The notes under the pieces were generated by a model. The model was not told the DNA's origin. It saw only the letters and a program-made list of their open reading frames with translations, and made no database searches. 64,000 nucleotides of DNA. It comes from Monosporascus cannonballus (Eukaryota; Ascomycota; Sordariomycetes; Xylariales). How positions within the stretch are numbered: the stretch's first letter is position 1; each line of letters starts with the position of its first letter. Made by a program: the position numbers and the translations under genes. Below, one piece after another: positions 60,271 to 64,000 of this stretch. The stretch is from NCBI GenBank assembly GCA_004154925.1, contig QJNS01000165.1, forward strand, positions 1-64,000, given 5' to 3'.

Positions 60271-61303
60271 CGTTGCAAGTTTTTGTTTAGTAATCGCGGA
60301 TACGTTGCTGCCTCCTCCGGGTTTGGCGGTAATCCCGATCGGGCATAGCGCCGCCGCAGACCATACGTCGCAACATAAATAGATAGCCCTTTTCCCGATG
60401 TCCTTTTCTTGTACTCTTAACTTCTTCTCTTCATTTTCGCCAGCGATCACGACCACGACGGTGGCCCTCCGTCTTATCTCGGCAAGCGCTTTTCCGCTTT
60501 TCTCTGGCTGCCTCCCTCCCTACCCTCTTCCCTCATTTTTGCGCGTCCCGTCTCTCTCGCGCGTCACCTTTCCCGTCTCGCCTAATCCATTCGGCAGCAA
60601 TGCTAACCCTTGGCCTCCCAATCCATCCGCCGGTCCTTATCATCGCTCCTGTAATCCTCTCGCCCTGGGCTTTATTCGCCTTAACCCGACGACTTTCATT
60701 AATTACGATATTACCTTCTTTTATATAGTGTACAAAGCTTACTTGCGACGAGCTTCGATAATTCAAACCTCTGCCCGTTATAATTATCTCCGAAGCCCGG
60801 TGCTCCATGTCTGCCTTGGTGGCTGTGGGCATAATCTCATACCTTCTTATCCTGGCCAGTTACAAAAATGCCGCAGACGCAAAAGGTAATTACGTCAACG
60901 CAAAGACACCTGTCTTTGGCATGGCTGTGCTGGGCGTTTCCGCATAAGCTGGATACCCTCTTAGTTATGGTCGGACCGATTATAACATTATTCCCCGTAA
61001 TACTGCAAGTGTAACGGGATAGGTAGGGGCGTTAGGCTGGCGAAAGGACTTAAATTGACTGTTATTTACCTCGGATATGCTGTTACTTACGGGATAACCG
61101 AGTCCGAGCCGTAGGGGGCAGGAAAGATAAAGATAAACCGTAAATAAAAACATGGCGAAATTATCCAATAAGGTTAAACCCCGGAAAAGGAATAACCTTC
61201 GTACGGCAGGAGTAACGAGAAATATTGGACGAAGGGAGGGTAGAAGAGGAAAAGGGATTGCAGGATAACGTAACCTTTCTTACGCGCTGTTAATGGCCCT
61301 TAA
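60271..61303. other. Remnant internal region after LTR D with a GC-normal patch
   Basis: The first 25 bases match the start of the chromovirus internal region. From about 60,290 to 60,910 the GC content is near normal and an open frame of 163 codons (60398-60889) exists, but it is Ser/Pro-rich at random and shows no domain. The rest is moderately AT-rich. Confidence 0.4.
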
Positions 61304-61682
61304 TGTGACGGCTAGGTGGGTTAACCAACTGTTAAACCTAAGCGTACGGGTTTATGTTGGCAGTCGTATCGTGGGAACCTGAACAAACGACAAGAGCGTT
61401 TAGTTACGTCTGGTAATAGCAGATTAAAAGGTAATCTGGGGAATCAAGTTGTATTACAAGCTGAAGCTATCTGAACTAGAAGAGGAAATGAGCGTATATA
61501 TAAAAACCTGGATCCGTACTGATCCGTTGGATCACCCCGGATCACCCTCGTCTAATTGCATTGCTCCGTCCTGATCCGTTGGATCACTCCGGATCACATC
61601 ACGTGACCTGTCCTAGACCAACGGAGGTCTGAGATTCCGTTCCGACCGTGCCTCCAACTGGTGAGAGGTTTGAGTCGTAACA
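61304..61682 (-). mobile_element. Solo LTR S2, 379 bp, target duplication CTTAA
   Basis: On the plus strand it starts TGTGACGGCTAGGTGGG and ends GAGTCGTAACA, with perfect CTTAA on both sides (61299-61303, 61683-61687). It shares the LTR 3' core with S1 in inverse orientation, including ACGTCTGGTAATAGCAGAT. Two units starting TGATCCGTTGGATCAC lie at 61520 and 61572. It is little affected by RIP. Confidence 0.9.
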
Positions 61683-62054
61683 CTTAAGGTATGCTGTAAA
61701 CGGATTCATATTCCCGCGCATTTACGATTCGTATCTCGTTTATACGGCGTTAAGCTAAGTAGACATAGGTTACCGGGAAAGCCGATAGGCTAAAACGATG
61801 GCCGTAAAAGATAGCCCGGTAGGATATTAGGTTTTTATTAACAGTACCTAAATTACTGTTAAAAAAAAAAGTAAAGCGATATACGAAGTCGTAACGGATT
61901 GTCCATTTCAGCTAATCTCCGGACAGTTTGCAGGTTATATGTCGCAGGTTAGGAAACGTAATTTACGGCAAGATCCATAATTACTACCTTATTCGCTATA
62001 TTCCGTTTTTCTCGAAAACTACGTAATTGGTAAAAGTATAAAGGACGGGGGGAA
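61683..62054. other. AT-rich DNA, nothing recognised
   Basis: Moderately AT-rich, stops in all frames, no motif seen. Confidence 0.4.
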
Positions 62055-62186
62055 TGTAACGGCTGCACCTTATACCGCTGCGCCACCAGGGCAAAAGATC
62101 GGTGGAATGATCGCAATTGTGGCAATCATCCTGGTGCTTGCAGCTGCATATATACTGGAGCTCTTACGGTGGACCAAGCCGTAACA
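62055..62186. mobile_element. Mini-element, 132 bp, TGTAACGGCT...AAGCCGTAACA, copy 2
   Basis: An inverted second copy of 36875-36996, sharing for example GCGATCATTCCACCGATC and CCTGGTGGCGC. Flanks GGGAA and AAGAA are a possible 5-bp target duplication altered by G-to-A changes. Confidence 0.75.
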
Positions 62187-63040
62187 AAGAAGGATTAAGG
62201 CTTTGCTTTCCCGATTTCAACAAAAAATTACGCTTTAGTTATATTCTATATCGGCAGTTACGTAATTAGCAAAGGTACGAAAGTTCCAACAGGAAGTTAC
62301 GCTTAAAACGGAATATGCCTTATCGCGGGTTATTTAAAACTAATAAAAAAGGGCTGAAACAGCCCGAAAACGCCGCAAATATTATGTTAAGCTTTTGCTC
62401 TCGTATATATATATATTTCTCTCGTTACTCGCTATCCGCACGTTTAGATATACGAAAATGCCTAAGTAAACCGCTTATCTTACGTACCAAACATTCCCTA
62501 AGTCGTTATTTTTAAATCTTTCTTTTTGTACAATACTTTTAATACGATGGCATATATTACCCTTAATATCTAAAAGTTCTATAACCTTTCTAAAGTAATA
62601 AATTTAAAACCGTAACGATATACCTTTATAGCGTCCTTTAAAACGTTCTTTAAGCGCCAAACCATCTCTTAACGGAAGGACGAAGCACACGATCTTTAAC
62701 CTAGCGCTGCCGGAACCTCCAAGGATAATACCATACTTATCTCAGACGGTAATGATTTAGACTACGGCGATTTTAACGACGGCCGGTCCAACGTTTCTTT
62801 TCCGCCGGTCCATAAGTTGTTACCGTTTACTAATCGAATAACTATTAAATTTAATGATACTACCGATCTAGGTATATATTAGCACTTTTTAGCCCTTGGT
62901 ACGACGAAAAAGTAGTTAACAATTTTCCCAGACGTAGGTTCTAACAGGACATCTAATGCCACTGGTAATAATGATGTTATAAAGCTATCCTTTATAACTA
63001 AAATAGCAAAGCTAAACCAAAAAATTATATCGTTACTTTT
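62187..63040. other. AT-rich DNA, nothing recognised
   Basis: About 850 bp of probable transposable-element remnant. A 66-codon frame at 62315 has no recognisable content. Confidence 0.4.
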
Positions 63041-64000
63041 TGTTATAGACCGGCAGGCTTAGCGAGTTCCGATACGGTCGGAAACCCAGAAAGAAAGAAC
63101 CAGATAAGTTTTGGATTACGTAACCCGTTCGACAAATTCGAAAGGTTTAACGTTTGGAACTGCTCGAACTAAAGGTTAACGGCTCGATAAGCTCGATACG
63201 TTTAAAAGTTCGAACCGGTCGAACGTATTAAATTAAATATATATAATATATATTCGTTATTTTTTATAATTTAAATAATTTTAATTTATAATATATTTTA
63301 ATTAATTAAATAATTTTTATTATTTATTTAAATTTTTATAATATAATTGTTGATATAAATTTATACGTTTAAATTTAATAATTAATTAATTTATTTAATT
63401 ATTATCCGTTATAAAATTTTATTTAATAATATCGTTAAAATTTAAATAACACGTTATATCGTTAATATATTAAGATTTTAATTTATTATTTAATAATTCG
63501 AAAATAAAATTAAAAAATTAAAAAATTATTTTAAAAATTAAACCGAAATTTTTATTATTAATATTAAAATTATATTTTAAAAAATAAAATTTTATAAGAA
63601 TATAAATAATATTTAATTTTTTTATTTAAATTCGTATTTATTTTAAATTTAAAAAAATTATGAACGAAAATAATAAAATTTTTATAATTATAATATTTTT
63701 AAAAAAAAGCTTTGTAAATTAATTTAAATTTATCATACGTAATTATTTAAAAAACGAAAAATTAAATTTAAAAAATTAATTAAAATTTTATATTTATGAT
63801 GTTAATTTCGAAAATAAATTTAAAATTAATTTTAATAATTTAAACGAAATATAAAAAATAATATAAAATATTTTTAATTTAAAATAAAAAAAAATAATGT
63901 TTACATACGTAATTATTTTTAAAACTTTTATATTTAAGGCTAAATAAATAAATAATGATAATAATTTAATTAATATTTTTTATAAAAAGTTAAAAAATAA
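63041..64000 (+). mobile_element. Second copy of element A, inverted, running off the window
   Basis: An LTR at 63041-63413 starts TGTTATAGACCGG and ends CCGTTATA; it is the inverse complement of the element A LTR. The following 63414-64000 is the inverse complement of the element A internal region next to 44748, with different RIP changes. It continues past the end of the window. Confidence 0.8.

Noticed and set aside
60398..60889. 163-codon open frame in a GC-normal patch
   Set aside because: Ser/Pro-rich without recognisable motif, overlapped by an open frame on the other strand, and lying inside transposon remnants.

Overview
This window comes from a filamentous ascomycete (Pezizomycotina, most likely a Sordariomycete). 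The reasons are short introns with GT...AG borders and CTAAC/CTGAC-like branch sites, a NIMA-type G2 kinase, a cerato-platanin, a D-arabinono-1,4-lactone oxidase, an intron-containing tRNA-Pro, and a 28 kb AT-rich block mutated in the CpA-to-TpA pattern of repeat-induced point mutation (RIP).

Positions 1-35,590 are gene-bearing and of normal composition. In order: a monocarboxylate-type MFS transporter (-), an ALO1-type sugar-lactone oxidase (-), an ankyrin + double BTB/POZ protein (-), divergently a NIMA kinase (+), a five-exon small cysteine-bearing secreted protein (-, assembly gap inside an intron), a Ser/Thr-rich single-pass membrane protein resembling a cell-wall sensor (-), a 6.4 kb stretch without convincing genes, a 2,504-residue coiled-coil protein (+, one intron), a cerato-platanin (-, three exons), and a tRNA-Pro(AGG) at the edge of the gene-bearing part. 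The kinase, the ankyrin/BTB protein, the secreted protein, the coiled-coil protein and the cerato-platanin were assembled here by choosing splice sites that restore reading frame and family motifs.

Positions 35,590-64,000 are almost entirely transposable-element sequence. Target-site duplications and interrupted repeats allow the nest to be read from outside in: a gypsy-type LTR (D) was split by a Fot/pogo-like DNA element (TA target). That element was split by an LTR retroelement (A, target CGTTT). One LTR of A was then hit twice, by a 1,873 bp Fot/pogo element (TA) and by a Copia element (GAACC/AAACC). The Copia LTR was finally hit by a Ty3/gypsy chromovirus (TATAT/TATGT). Two solo LTRs with perfect target duplications (CGTCG, CTTAA), two roughly 125 bp mini-elements with matching ends, and the start of an inverted second copy of element A lie outside the nest. 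All coding remnants are broken by stops. RIP is heaviest in the older element A and lighter in the elements inserted into it.

The most interesting non-gene signals are the layered nest, the LTR families that share a 3' core but each carry a different internal repeat, the mini-elements whose two ends both look like the LTR 3' terminus, and a foldback-like Fot derivative. No novel defence system or biosynthetic cluster was seen.
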